Source: JASFEQ01 sp050122535
GTDB taxonomy: Bacteria; Desulfobacterota; DSM-4660; Desulfatiglandales; HGW-15
DNA: 12,656 nt
NCBI GenBank assembly: GCA_050122535.1
Contig: JASFIT010000090.1
Location: forward strand, 1-12,656
Direction of reading: 5' to 3'
Part shown: positions 1-6,717 of the stretch, piece by piece
Position numbering within the stretch: position 1 is the first letter of the stretch
How the letters are laid out: each line of letters starts with the position of its first letter
Notes under the pieces: model-generated
What the model saw: only the letters and a program-made list of their open reading frames with translations
Database searches by the model: none
What the model was told of the DNA's origin: nothing
Position numbers and translations under genes: made by a program

Positions 1-23
1 GATATCTATTGTGCCAGAGGGAG

Positions 24-103
24 GTGGCTGAGAATTTGGGGTTTAACAAGTCTACGGGAGATTCCAAAGGGCTCAGTGGAGTAAACCCCTAATTCTCAGC
101 CAC
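24..103. repeat. Large near-perfect inverted repeat (stem-loop)
   Basis: The arm at 24-45 (GTGGCTGAGAATT, one base, GGGGTTTA) is complementary to 82-103 with a single mismatch (T37/T90), giving 21 of 22 pairs. A further C47-G81 pair forms after a bulged A. About 33-36 bases lie between the arms. Each arm is long enough to be the terminus of a small non-autonomous mobile element, or the whole could be a structured RNA or terminator stem. No transposase gene is near it in the window, and I cannot see other copies. Confidence 0.7.
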
Positions 104-301
104 TGCAAAGCCCGGTGGAATTTTTTTTTGAGATATCCCCTTTCGAAAAGGGGGATGGCCTCACTCTAAAGACTAGGGCAGTGGGAGAGAAATTATAGCC
201 ATGCCAAGACTATTGATAGTTACCAGCATAGCCCTGGGAAGCACTATACAAAAGGGTTTGAATTTGGATAATATTTGTGCTATCCCAATCCCGCATTTGG
301 C

Positions 302-329
302 TTGCAAAATTCTCATCAGGTTATATAAT
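302..329 (+). promoter_or_regulatory. Sigma70-type promoter for folD
   Basis: A -35 box TTGCAA (302-307, 4 of 6 to consensus) is followed by a 16-base spacer and a perfect -10 box TATAAT (324-329). Transcription would start near 336 and leave a leader of about 110 nt before the folD ATG. No riboswitch fold was recognised in that leader. Confidence 0.6.
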
Positions 330-444
330 CGCCAAGCGCTTACGGGGAAACAGATTTGCCGACCGGTCAGAGACGTTTCCAGACAATCCCGTCAATAATA
401 CTTGGTAGAGGGACCCATAACAATTACAGGAAAGGAGATTGAAG

Positions 445-1353
445 ATGAGTGCAAAATTGATCAAAGGCACCGAGATCCGAGAGGAGATCTTGGCAGAAAT
501 CAAGGCGGACGTAGACAAAATAAAGGAGGAACATGGGACTGTGCCAGGATTGGTCACGATCCTTGTGGGGGAGGATCCCGCCTCCATCTCCTATGTTACG
601 GGTAAGATCAAAACAGCGAAAAGCCTGGGTTTCAAGGAGGTGCAAGATAGCCAGCCGGAGACCATTTCAGAAGAGAAACTACTGGGTCTGGTCGATAAGT
701 ACAATAAGGATGATTCCATACACGGGATCCTGGTGCAATTGCCCCTCCCAAAAGGCATTGATGAGAAGAAGATCCTCAATGCCATTGACCCGGACAAAGA
801 CGTGGACGGATTTCATCCAGTCAATGTGGGGCGGCTCATGATTGGAGGCTCTGAGGTCAAGTTTCCACCATGTACCCCGGCGGGGATCCAAGAGATGATT
901 GTTCGTGCTGGAGTGGAGACGAGCGGGGCAGAAGTGGTGGTGGTGGGCCGATCTAATATCGTGGGTAAACCTATCGCCAACATGATGTTGCAGAAGGCGG
1001 ATGGTGCTAACGCTACAGTCACAGTGGTCCACACGCGGACTAAGGATCTGGCTTTCCATTGCAAACGCGCGGATATCCTGATCGTTGCGGCGGGTGTTCC
1101 AGGTTTGGTCAAGCCGGAATGGATTAAACCGGGCGCGTGTGTTATCGATGTGGGTGTCAACCGGGTTGGTGAAAAGATCAGTGAAAAGACGGGCAAGAAG
1201 GTGGCGATCCTGAAGGGCGATGTGGATTTCGATGCCGCCAAGGAGATTGCTGGTTCGATTACACCCGTGCCAGGGGGAGTGGGTCCCATGACAATCACCA
1301 TGCTCATGAAAAACACGCTCAATTCCCTGAAATTTAGTCTAGGGATCGCCTGA
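445..1353 (+). CDS. folD: Bifunctional methylenetetrahydrofolate dehydrogenase / methenyl-THF cyclohydrolase
   Basis: Cytosolic FolD interconverts 5,10-methylene-, 5,10-methenyl- and 10-formyl-tetrahydrofolate using NAD(P)+. It supplies one-carbon units for purines and formyl-Met, and in acetogenic or sulfate-reducing anaerobes it can serve the methyl branch of the Wood-Ljungdahl pathway. The 302 residues match the usual family length. Visible signatures: the catalytic Tyr50-x3-Lys54 pair in a YVTGK motif, QLPLP at 98-102, DVDGFHPVN at 119-127, the nucleotide-binding GRSNIVGKP at 168-176, and the family signature PGGVGPMT at 276-283. A short insertion (KADGAN, 184-189) precedes ATVTVVHTRT; I recall similar insertions in some anaerobe homologues. 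The ATG at 445 is chosen because AGGAG (433-437) sits 7 bases upstream; an in-frame TTG at 439 is too close to that site. The gene appears monocistronic, with its own promoter and a terminator downstream. Confidence 0.96.
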   Translation: MSAKLIKGTEIREEILAEIKADVDKIKEEHGTVPGLVTILVGEDPASISYVTGKIKTAKSLGFKEVQDSQPETISEEKLLGLVDKYNKDDSIHGILVQLPLPKGIDEKKILNAIDPDKDVDGFHPVNVGRLMIGGSEVKFPPCTPAGIQEMIVRAGVETSGAEVVVVGRSNIVGKPIANMMLQKADGANATVTVVHTRTKDLAFHCKRADILIVAAGVPGLVKPEWIKPGACVIDVGVNRVGEKISEKTGKKVAILKGDVDFDAAKEIAGSITPVPGGVGPMTITMLMKNTLNSLKFSLGIA

Positions 1354-1383
1354 TATTTGACCTTTCTCACAAATGCATGCACA

Positions 1384-1420
1384 AAAGGGGTTGAGTCCCT
1401 GGGGACTCAATCCCTTTCTT
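1384..1420 (+). terminator. Intrinsic terminator after folD
   Basis: A 15-bp stem, perfect except for one G-U pair, is formed by 1384-1398 and 1403-1417 around a CTGG loop. The core is TTGAGTCC/GGACTCAA, extended by AAAGGG/CCCTTT. It lies 30 bases after the folD stop. The 3' side is pyrimidine-rich (CCCTTTCTTATCCCC) but lacks a long pure T-run, so it may act as a terminator, as an mRNA 3'-end stabiliser, or as both. Confidence 0.7.
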
Positions 1421-1800
1421 ATCCCCGCCCATATTACCCCCCTTAAGATTTTCTTTGACTTTGATTCTGTTTTTCTTTATGTCTTTAATGTTAACATCCT
1501 TTCCCTTAGTTTTTTGAATTATTCCTAATTTTCCCACAAGAGCGTATTTGAGCTTATACAGGATTTAACTTCATTAATAGGTTTCCCCGAAGCAGATGGG
1601 TTTCAATATCCCATTTCAGATAGCCAACGAGAAGTCCATAAATCCATTCTTGAAAAATTTTCTAAATGAAATGTTCCGTCCAATGACTTGAACATTGAAA
1701 GGGGGGATCAAAGCACTGCATTCTTTGAAACAATATTTGGCAAGAGGGGACAAAGAGGCTTCACTAAGATGCGAACCTTAAACCAAAGGAGGGAAATAAA
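1421..1800. other. A+T-rich intergenic region upstream of the transporter genes
   Basis: The sequence is distinctly more A+T-rich than the flanking genes and holds no confident gene. It should carry the promoter of the solute-binding-protein gene. One weak candidate is TTGACT (from about 1459), a 17-base spacer and TATGTC, but its -10 is poor. A stop-free + strand frame of 46 codons (1529-1669), without a start codon, reads like protein and could be a decayed gene. The last part contains the strong ribosome binding site AGGAGG (1787-1792) of the next gene. Confidence 0.5.
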
Positions 1801-3048
1801 ATGAAAAATCACAAAATTCTCACCCTGGGAAGCGTCTTACTTCTGGCCTTTCTTTTTGTTGTAGGGGCTGTGACACCCGTTGCCTTTTGTGCGGACAAGA
1901 TAAAGGTGGGTTTGCCCATTTCACTCACCGGAAAATATGACGTGCTTGGAACCAGAAATCTGCAGGGGGCCAGGTTGTGGGCCGAGTGGGCCAATGAACA
2001 GGGGGGTATCCTAGTGAAACAGGCGGGGGTAAAACTTCCTGTTGAGGTCATCTGGTATGATACCAAAAGCGACAAGGATACCACCATCAAGCTGACAGAA
2101 AAACTGATCAATGAAGACCAGGTCCATTTTCTGCTGGGGCCCTATGGGAGTTCTTTGACCTTGGCCTCAGCGGCCATTACGGAAAAATATGGCAAGTTGA
2201 TGTTCTCCCATTCCGGGGCATCTGATAAGATATGGGCACAGGGCTATAAATATGTCATAGGCGTGTTAACGCCCTCTTCCTATTATTACAAGAGCACCAT
2301 GGAGATGCTGGCCGCTCTAAAACCTCCCGTCAAGACCCTGGCCCTGATTACAGAGGACAATCCGTTCAATCTGTCCATCCGCAAGGGTATTAAGAGATGG
2401 GCCAAGGAGCTGGGCTTCAATGTGGTTTTTGATGAAGTCTATCCCGCTCCGCCGACTGATCTCTCTCCTATTTTGAGCAAGGTGAGGAGATTGAGGCCTG
2501 ATGCGATTTTGGCCAGTTCCCACTTCAAGGATGGGGCCCTGCTGGCGAGACAGGCTGCAGAACTGAGGGTTGATACCAAGTTTTTTGCCCTGGGCTCTGC
2601 ACCTTCTACAACAGAGTGGTGGAATGCGGTGGGCCCAAAAGGGGCCCGCTACACGGTGGCCACCTCCCAATGGGAGCCCATTGATGCCCCAGACCCTGCC
2701 AGGTTCCCGAACTGGTACGGCCCGAAGATGACCGGTAGGGAATTTAATGCCTGGTACAAGAAACGCTGGGGAAAGCCGACCGATTTTCGTGGGACCCAAG
2801 CCTTTGCGGCCGGGCTGGTGGTGCAGTGGGGCATTGAGAATGCGGGAAGTCTGGATACGGATAAGGTGAGGGCCGCCCTGAATAAGATGGATATCATGAC
2901 CTTTTATGGCCGATCCATGATTGATCCTGCAACGGGTATCCAGGTGGGTCATGGCATGGTCGCGGCGCAGTGGCAGGCGGGGAAAAAGGTTGTGGTGGGT
3001 CCTCCAGACCTTGCCGTGCAGGAAATTGTCTATCCCATACCGAAGTAG
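1801..3048 (+). CDS. ABC transporter periplasmic solute-binding protein, LivK/Peripla_BP_6 type
   Basis: This is the extracytoplasmic receptor that delivers substrate to the LivHMGF-type importer encoded next to it. The 415-residue product starts with a signal peptide (basic MKNHK, hydrophobic core 8-27, processing near Cys30-Ala31). The mature part opens with KIKVGLPISLTGKYDVLG, the typical start of type I periplasmic-binding folds of the branched-chain amino acid class, followed by a motif region around FLLGPYGSS and GASDK. The ATG is supported by AGGAGG with 8 bases spacing. The family binds Leu/Ile/Val, other amino acids, amides, urea, or aromatic and aliphatic carboxylates, so the ligand cannot be named. 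The neighbouring acyl-CoA ligase hints at a carboxylic acid. The sequence before Cys30 (VAF-C) is a poor lipobox because of Phe at -1, so lipoprotein status is uncertain. Confidence 0.9.
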   Translation: MKNHKILTLGSVLLLAFLFVVGAVTPVAFCADKIKVGLPISLTGKYDVLGTRNLQGARLWAEWANEQGGILVKQAGVKLPVEVIWYDTKSDKDTTIKLTEKLINEDQVHFLLGPYGSSLTLASAAITEKYGKLMFSHSGASDKIWAQGYKYVIGVLTPSSYYYKSTMEMLAALKPPVKTLALITEDNPFNLSIRKGIKRWAKELGFNVVFDEVYPAPPTDLSPILSKVRRLRPDAILASSHFKDGALLARQAAELRVDTKFFALGSAPSTTEWWNAVGPKGARYTVATSQWEPIDAPDPARFPNWYGPKMTGREFNAWYKKRWGKPTDFRGTQAFAAGLVVQWGIENAGSLDTDKVRAALNKMDIMTFYGRSMIDPATGIQVGHGMVAAQWQAGKKVVVGPPDLAVQEIVYPIPK

Positions 3049-3075
3049 GATCGTAGGCCCAGTTTCTTAGTGGAA

Positions 3076-3100
3076 GGAGGGGAGGTATAACCTCCCCTTC
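3076..3100 (+). promoter_or_regulatory. Intercistronic stem-loop between binding-protein and livH genes
   Basis: GGAGGGGAGG (3076-3085) pairs with CCTCCCCTTC (3091-3100) around a TATAA loop: 10 bp with one G-U pair. It is followed by AAGTTTTGAT rather than a clean T-run. It sits in the 80-bp gap after the binding-protein gene, where many binding-protein-dependent operons carry an mRNA-stabilising or partially terminating hairpin that keeps receptor levels above permease levels. Confidence 0.55.
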
Positions 3101-3128
3101 AAGTTTTGATAAGGGAAAGGATCCTTTG

Positions 3129-4013
3129 ATGATCGATCTTCTGGGACTCATAGAGACGAGTGTTAACGGCCTTCTTATTGGGGGTGTATATGGCCTCGCC
3201 GCCCTGGGTTTGAGTCTGATCTGGGGCGTGATGAAGGTGGTGAACCTGGCCCACGGGGTGTTTATTATGTTGGGAGCCTACCTGGGTTACGGCATGTATC
3301 ATGTGCTGGGTCTCCATCCCCTCTTCTCCATGTTGTTAGCCATACCCATAGGGGCCGGGATCGGTATCATCCTCTATCGCTACTTGATCAACCGGATCTT
3401 GGAGGTGGCCACCAACGAGCTAGAGCAGGAGATGATGTGTCTCCTTTTTACCTTTGGCATTTCCATGATTATCTATGGGGCAGCCCTGAATATTTGGGGG
3501 TCCGATCTTAGGGGGGTTCCCACCCTCATGCCCACCATTTTCCTGGGAGACGTTGCCATTCCCTCCTCTCGCTTCATCGCCTTCATTTCTGCACTGGTCC
3601 TGGGTGGGCTTCTATACCTCTTCCTCAAAAAGACCATGATCGGAAAGGCCATACGGGCCGTTACCCAGAACCGCAACTATGTGATGCTGGACGGCATTGA
3701 TCCGGTCAAAATCTTTCAGATTTCTTTTAGCATTGGACTCACGTATGCCCTGATGGCTGGCGTGGTCATATCTCTGACCTATCCGGTCACGCCCATCATG
3801 GGTGTTTACTATCTCCTGAAGTGTTTTACTGTGGTTGTACTGGGGGGCCTGGGAAATCCCTTTGGGGCCTTTTTGGGCGGGCTGATCCTGGGCTTGGCGG
3901 AGAGCTATACCTCCCTTTTTGCCACCTACGCCCTATCTCCTGCCGTGGCCTTTATTACCCTCCTGCTCATCCTCATATTCCGACCCGGAGGCATACTGGG
4001 TACATTGAGATAG
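3129..4013 (+). CDS. livH: Branched-chain amino acid-type ABC transporter permease LivH
   Basis: This inner-membrane permease forms half of the transmembrane channel of a HAAT-family importer, paired with LivM. The 294 residues are almost entirely hydrophobic with about eight predicted membrane helices. The N-terminal region has the LivH-typical pattern around GVMKVVNLAHG (33-43). Near the C-terminus are LGGLGNPFGA (238-247) and the usual FRPGGILG end. A cytoplasmic loop around GKAIRAVTQNRNYVMLDGID fits the EAA-like site that contacts the ATPases. The ATG at 3129 is preceded by AAAGGA about 8 bases upstream; an adjacent TTG at 3126 is not needed. livM begins 2 bases after its stop, so the pair is probably translationally coupled. 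The symbol denotes family position, not proof of leucine transport. Confidence 0.92.
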   Translation: MIDLLGLIETSVNGLLIGGVYGLAALGLSLIWGVMKVVNLAHGVFIMLGAYLGYGMYHVLGLHPLFSMLLAIPIGAGIGIILYRYLINRILEVATNELEQEMMCLLFTFGISMIIYGAALNIWGSDLRGVPTLMPTIFLGDVAIPSSRFIAFISALVLGGLLYLFLKKTMIGKAIRAVTQNRNYVMLDGIDPVKIFQISFSIGLTYALMAGVVISLTYPVTPIMGVYYLLKCFTVVVLGGLGNPFGAFLGGLILGLAESYTSLFATYALSPAVAFITLLLILIFRPGGILGTLR

Positions 4014-4015
4014 AG

Positions 4016-4960
4016 ATGAACCTTAAAAACAGAATATGGTGGGGGCTGATTTTCCTGGGTGGTATCTCTTTTTTCGCCTGGGCGCCCCACAGTGGCTTCA
4101 AAACCACCACCTATTTTTTCCTGATGATCAAATATATCTGCCTGGCCATGAGCTTTAACCTCATTGCCGGATACGTGGGATATATCAGCTTCGGTCACGT
4201 GGCCTTTTTCGGCATCGGCGGATACGTGACAGCGATCTTGGCCACCAAGACGGCGCTAGGGGACTATGCCTATCTCTGTATGCTGTTGGGGGGCGTGGGA
4301 GCGGCAACAGCCGGGTACTTCTTGGGTCGTGTCCTCATGAGACTGCGGGGCGCCTATTTTGCCATTGCCACCATCGCCCTCAATGAAGCCCTTAAGGTCA
4401 TCATGTTCAATCTGCCAGAGGAGTTCAGTGGTGGGAGCTTCGGGATTCCGCTCCCGGCCATTCGCAATCCCATGCTGGCCTACTACCTCATGCTTCTGGT
4501 CAGCTCAGGTGGGTTGATTACCATCTATTATCTGGTGCGCTCCAAATTCGGTGTGACCCTGAAGGCGATCAGGGAGGATGAGGATGCGGCCATGGCCATG
4601 GGGATCAACGCCCCAAAGTATAAGGCGTGGGCCTTTTCGCTGAGCACCTTCATGATGGGGCTGGCCGGGGCCATTGATCTTCAGTTCATCGGATACATTT
4701 ACCCTGAGGCCGCTTTTTTTATTGAGACCAACGTGGAAGTGATTGCCATGACCATGCTGGGGGGGATTGGAACGACTCTGGGTCCGGTGATCGGGTCGAT
4801 CATCCTTTTTATCGTTGCGGACTTCATCTGGGCACGCTGGCCGTTATCCCATTTGATTTTGCTCGGGTTTGTCTTGGGGATATTGGTGATGTTTATGCGG
4901 CGTGGAATTCTGGGTTTGGCGGAAGACAAGATCCCCGCTTTGCGAGGTAAGATCAAGTAA
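4016..4960 (+). CDS. livM: Branched-chain amino acid-type ABC transporter permease LivM
   Basis: This is the second permease subunit of the importer, in the inner membrane with LivH. The 314-residue protein has about nine to ten hydrophobic segments. It carries the LivM hallmark NLIAGYVGYISFGHVAFFG (48-66), the cytoplasmic loop REDEDAAMAMGI that couples to the ATPases, and GGIGTTLGP at 249-257 near the C-terminus. The frame is open far upstream inside livH, but the ATG at 4016 gives the normal family N-terminus. There is no strong ribosome binding site, which fits coupling to the livH stop 2 bases upstream. The C-terminus ends close to the convergent livF stop, leaving only 65 bp between them. 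Confidence 0.92.
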   Translation: MNLKNRIWWGLIFLGGISFFAWAPHSGFKTTTYFFLMIKYICLAMSFNLIAGYVGYISFGHVAFFGIGGYVTAILATKTALGDYAYLCMLLGGVGAATAGYFLGRVLMRLRGAYFAIATIALNEALKVIMFNLPEEFSGGSFGIPLPAIRNPMLAYYLMLLVSSGGLITIYYLVRSKFGVTLKAIREDEDAAMAMGINAPKYKAWAFSLSTFMMGLAGAIDLQFIGYIYPEAAFFIETNVEVIAMTMLGGIGTTLGPVIGSIILFIVADFIWARWPLSHLILLGFVLGILVMFMRRGILGLAEDKIPALRGKIK

Positions 4961-5025
4961 CCCGGGCCTTGGGCCCCTTCTTATCCACCACTCCAATACG
5001 CCAATAGGAGCGCAGCTCTCGATCC
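4961..5025. terminator. Short convergent gap between livM and livF, weak hairpin
   Basis: Two operons meet tail to tail in 65 bp. The only structure seen is GGGCC (4964-4968) pairing with GGCCC (4972-4976) around a 3-base loop, followed by CTTCTTAT. A small GAGC/GCTC hairpin lies near 5008-5018. Both are weak, so transcripts from the two sides may overlap at their 3' ends. Confidence 0.3.
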
Positions 5026-5736
5026 TTACCAATTGATCCAAGGCGTAACGGCCTCTCGCAGATTTATCTCTTCCGTGGTCCCTTCAAATGTGACACGCCC
5101 AAACTCCAGCACGTACACGTAATCTGTAATTTTAAGGGCCTTTTTTACATTCTGCTCCACCATCAGGAGTGTGCGTTTTTCTCTTCTTAGCTTCTCCACC
5201 TCCTCAAAGATGAGGTTGCTCACAATAGGGGCCAGTCCGGCCGTCGGCTCGTCAAAGAGGATAATTTGCGGATCAATCATGAGTGCCTTGCCGATCTCCA
5301 ACATCCTCTGCTCACCCCCGCTGAGATTACCCGCATAGACCGTATGCCTATCCCGCAGTACCGGATATTTGCTGTAAATCCCGTCAATGCATTGTTTGAC
5401 CCGGCGCTTGTCCTTTTTGAAGAGCCAGGCGCCCAGTTCCAGGTTTTCCTCCGCAGTCAGAAAAGGGAAGATGCCGCGGTCTTGCATAATAAAAACGATG
5501 CCTTCCAATGGCATGGAGAAAGGGTCCTGCCCCGTAATGTTCTTTCCGTCCAACATGACCTTTCCGTCCATGGGCTTGAGAAAGCCAAAGATGGTCTTCA
5601 AGACCGTGGATTTTCCTGCGCCGTTGGGGCCGATGATGGTGGTTATTTTCTCCTCACGGGCCTGCATGGTCACATCCAGGAGCACCATGATATCCTGATA
5701 GTAACCCACCGTGACATTTTGCATCTGCACAAGCAA
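5026..5736 (-). CDS. livF: Branched-chain amino acid-type ABC transporter ATP-binding protein LivF
   Basis: This is one of the two cytoplasmic ATPases that power the importer. The 236 residues carry all ABC motifs: Walker A GPNGAGKS (36-43), Q-loop Gln85, signature LSGGEQ (138-143), Walker B ILFDEP (159-164), and VEQN (193-196), where Gln195 replaces the usual switch histidine, as is typical of LivF. The family's N-terminal alignment favours the TTG at 5736 or the GTG at 5730 over the ATG at 5724, which would cut the first beta strand; GGGGGA lies upstream of these starts. It follows livG by 5 bases in the same transcript. Both ATPase genes oppose the permease genes they serve, which is uncommon for livKHMGF loci. 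Confidence 0.92.
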   Translation of the reverse strand: MLVQMQNVTVGYYQDIMVLLDVTMQAREEKITTIIGPNGAGKSTVLKTIFGFLKPMDGKVMLDGKNITGQDPFSMPLEGIVFIMQDRGIFPFLTAEENLELGAWLFKKDKRRVKQCIDGIYSKYPVLRDRHTVYAGNLSGGEQRMLEIGKALMIDPQIILFDEPTAGLAPIVSNLIFEEVEKLRREKRTLLMVEQNVKKALKITDYVYVLEFGRVTFEGTTEEINLREAVTPWINW

Positions 5737-5741
5737 CGGAC

Positions 5742-6461
5742 TTAATCCCCCAGATAGGCCTCAATGACCTTTTCATCGGTCAGTACACTCTGCGTGGGCC
5801 CTTCCGACAGTTTTTCGCCAAAGTTGAGCACCACCGCCTGGGTGCACAGATCAGAAATGGAGCGCATGTCATGGCTCACGATAATAAAGGTCTTTCCCCT
5901 ACCATTGAGTTCCTTGATGTTGTCGATGAGCTGGGCCTTGATCTCGGGATGCACCCCTGCAAAGGGCTCATCCATCAGGACCAGTTGCGGGTCTGTGACC
6001 AGGGAGCGGGCAAATTCAAGGAGCTTCTGCTGTCCCCCAGAGAGTTCAAAGGCATATTGGTCTCTTTTACCAGATAATCCCACGAAGTCGAGGAGTTCCA
6101 TGACTCGGTTCTTGAGCCTTTCCGAGCTATCCTTGAGGAAGATGGTTGGGGCCACCATGTTCTCCAGCACGGACATCCGACGAAAGACTCGCGCAATCTG
6201 AAAGGTTCGGGAAATCCCCAATTGCGCTATGTCATAGATGGGCAGATCATTCAGCCTGGTGCCCGCAAAGCGGATCTCTCCCGCCTCGGGCTTGTAGACC
6301 CCGTTGATCACATTGATCAGTGTGGTCTTTCCCGCGCCGTTGGGCCCTATGAGCCCAAAAATGCTCCTCTCCGGAACAGAGAATGAGACACCGTTTAAGG
6401 CAACTACGCCGGCAAACGATTTTTTAATATCCACGATATTGATAATCGCAGTTTCTGCCAT
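5742..6461 (-). CDS. livG: Branched-chain amino acid-type ABC transporter ATP-binding protein LivG
   Basis: This is the second ATPase of the importer, a cytoplasmic partner of LivF docked on LivHM. With the ATG at 6461 it has 239 residues: Walker A GPNGAGKT (39-46), Q-loop Gln88 in SRTFQIARVF, signature LSGGQQ (140-145), Walker B VLMDEP (161-166), switch His197 in VSHDM, and the LivG-like C-terminus EKVIEAYLGD. The frame is open further upstream, to 6605, but those residues (for example HNLTDLLFSCMSG) do not resemble the family. The chosen start gives the usual MAET...VDIKKSFAGVVALNGVSF opening. An ATG at 6473 is an alternative; neither has a strong ribosome binding site. livG leads the minus-strand livGF unit and diverges from the acyl-CoA ligase gene. 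Confidence 0.92.
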   Translation of the reverse strand: MAETAIINIVDIKKSFAGVVALNGVSFSVPERSIFGLIGPNGAGKTTLINVINGVYKPEAGEIRFAGTRLNDLPIYDIAQLGISRTFQIARVFRRMSVLENMVAPTIFLKDSSERLKNRVMELLDFVGLSGKRDQYAFELSGGQQKLLEFARSLVTDPQLVLMDEPFAGVHPEIKAQLIDNIKELNGRGKTFIIVSHDMRSISDLCTQAVVLNFGEKLSEGPTQSVLTDEKVIEAYLGD

Positions 6462-6539
6462 GCATCCACTCATACAAGAAAAGAGAAGATCCGTCAAATT
6501 ATGAGAATAGGGAAAGATCAAATCGGTCATCCTATTCCA

Positions 6540-6554
6540 TTGGCGCGGCGCCAA
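6540..6554. promoter_or_regulatory. Palindrome in the livG/acyl-CoA ligase divergent region, possible operator
   Basis: TTGGCGC (6540-6546) and GCGCCAA (6548-6554) form a perfect 7-bp inverted repeat around a single central G. It lies 79 bases upstream of the livG start and 163 bases upstream of the ligase start. The size and symmetry would suit a dimeric repressor such as a TetR or MarR member, but no regulator gene is in the window. The rest of the 256-bp divergent region shows no convincing promoter match on either strand. Confidence 0.35.
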
Positions 6555-6717
6555 ACCGGTCCTTAAAGTGGGAGTATCTAGTGGAGGGCCCCCTTTGCAT
6601 TTCAATGATATTATGTTAAGGAAATGCCTCTGGACGAGTTTAATTGATGCGTTTCAACGGTGAAAGAAAAAAAGAGCAGGGATGTCTCGTCTAACGAAAG
6701 GGGGCGAAGTTTAGGCC

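Larger units (their letters stand above)
1..444. other. Non-coding 5' region upstream of folD
   Basis: No convincing gene lies here. The one open frame of fair length (201-398, +) has no good ribosome binding site and no recognisable protein features. What is visible: a large stem-loop at 24-103; a run of nine T at 121-129, 17 bases after that stem-loop; a second hairpin at about 135-156 (ATCCCC with GGGGAT, one bulged G); and a sigma70-like promoter at 302-329. The stem-loop plus T-tract could end transcription of a gene to the left of the window, but the gap between stem and T-tract is too long for a standard intrinsic terminator. Confidence 0.6.

Noticed and set aside
201..398. Plus-strand 65-codon frame upstream of folD
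   Set aside because: Weak ribosome binding site, no family resemblance, and it runs through the clear folD promoter at 302-329.
330..444. Folate-responsive riboswitch in the folD leader
   Set aside because: No match to the known tetrahydrofolate riboswitch core and no strong stem structure was seen.
2317..2952. 211-codon minus-strand frame inside the solute-binding-protein gene
   Set aside because: Antisense shadow of a well-supported gene; no recognisable domain or ribosome binding site.
5266..5745. Long plus-strand open frames opposite livF (also 5764-6201 opposite livG)
   Set aside because: They lie antisense to intact, fully motif-bearing ABC ATPase genes and read as low-complexity shadow frames.
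6462..6605. N-terminal extension of LivG from upstream starts
   Set aside because: The extra residues do not resemble the ABC family and would occupy the divergent control region including the 15-bp palindrome; the ATG at 6461 gives a normal LivG start.
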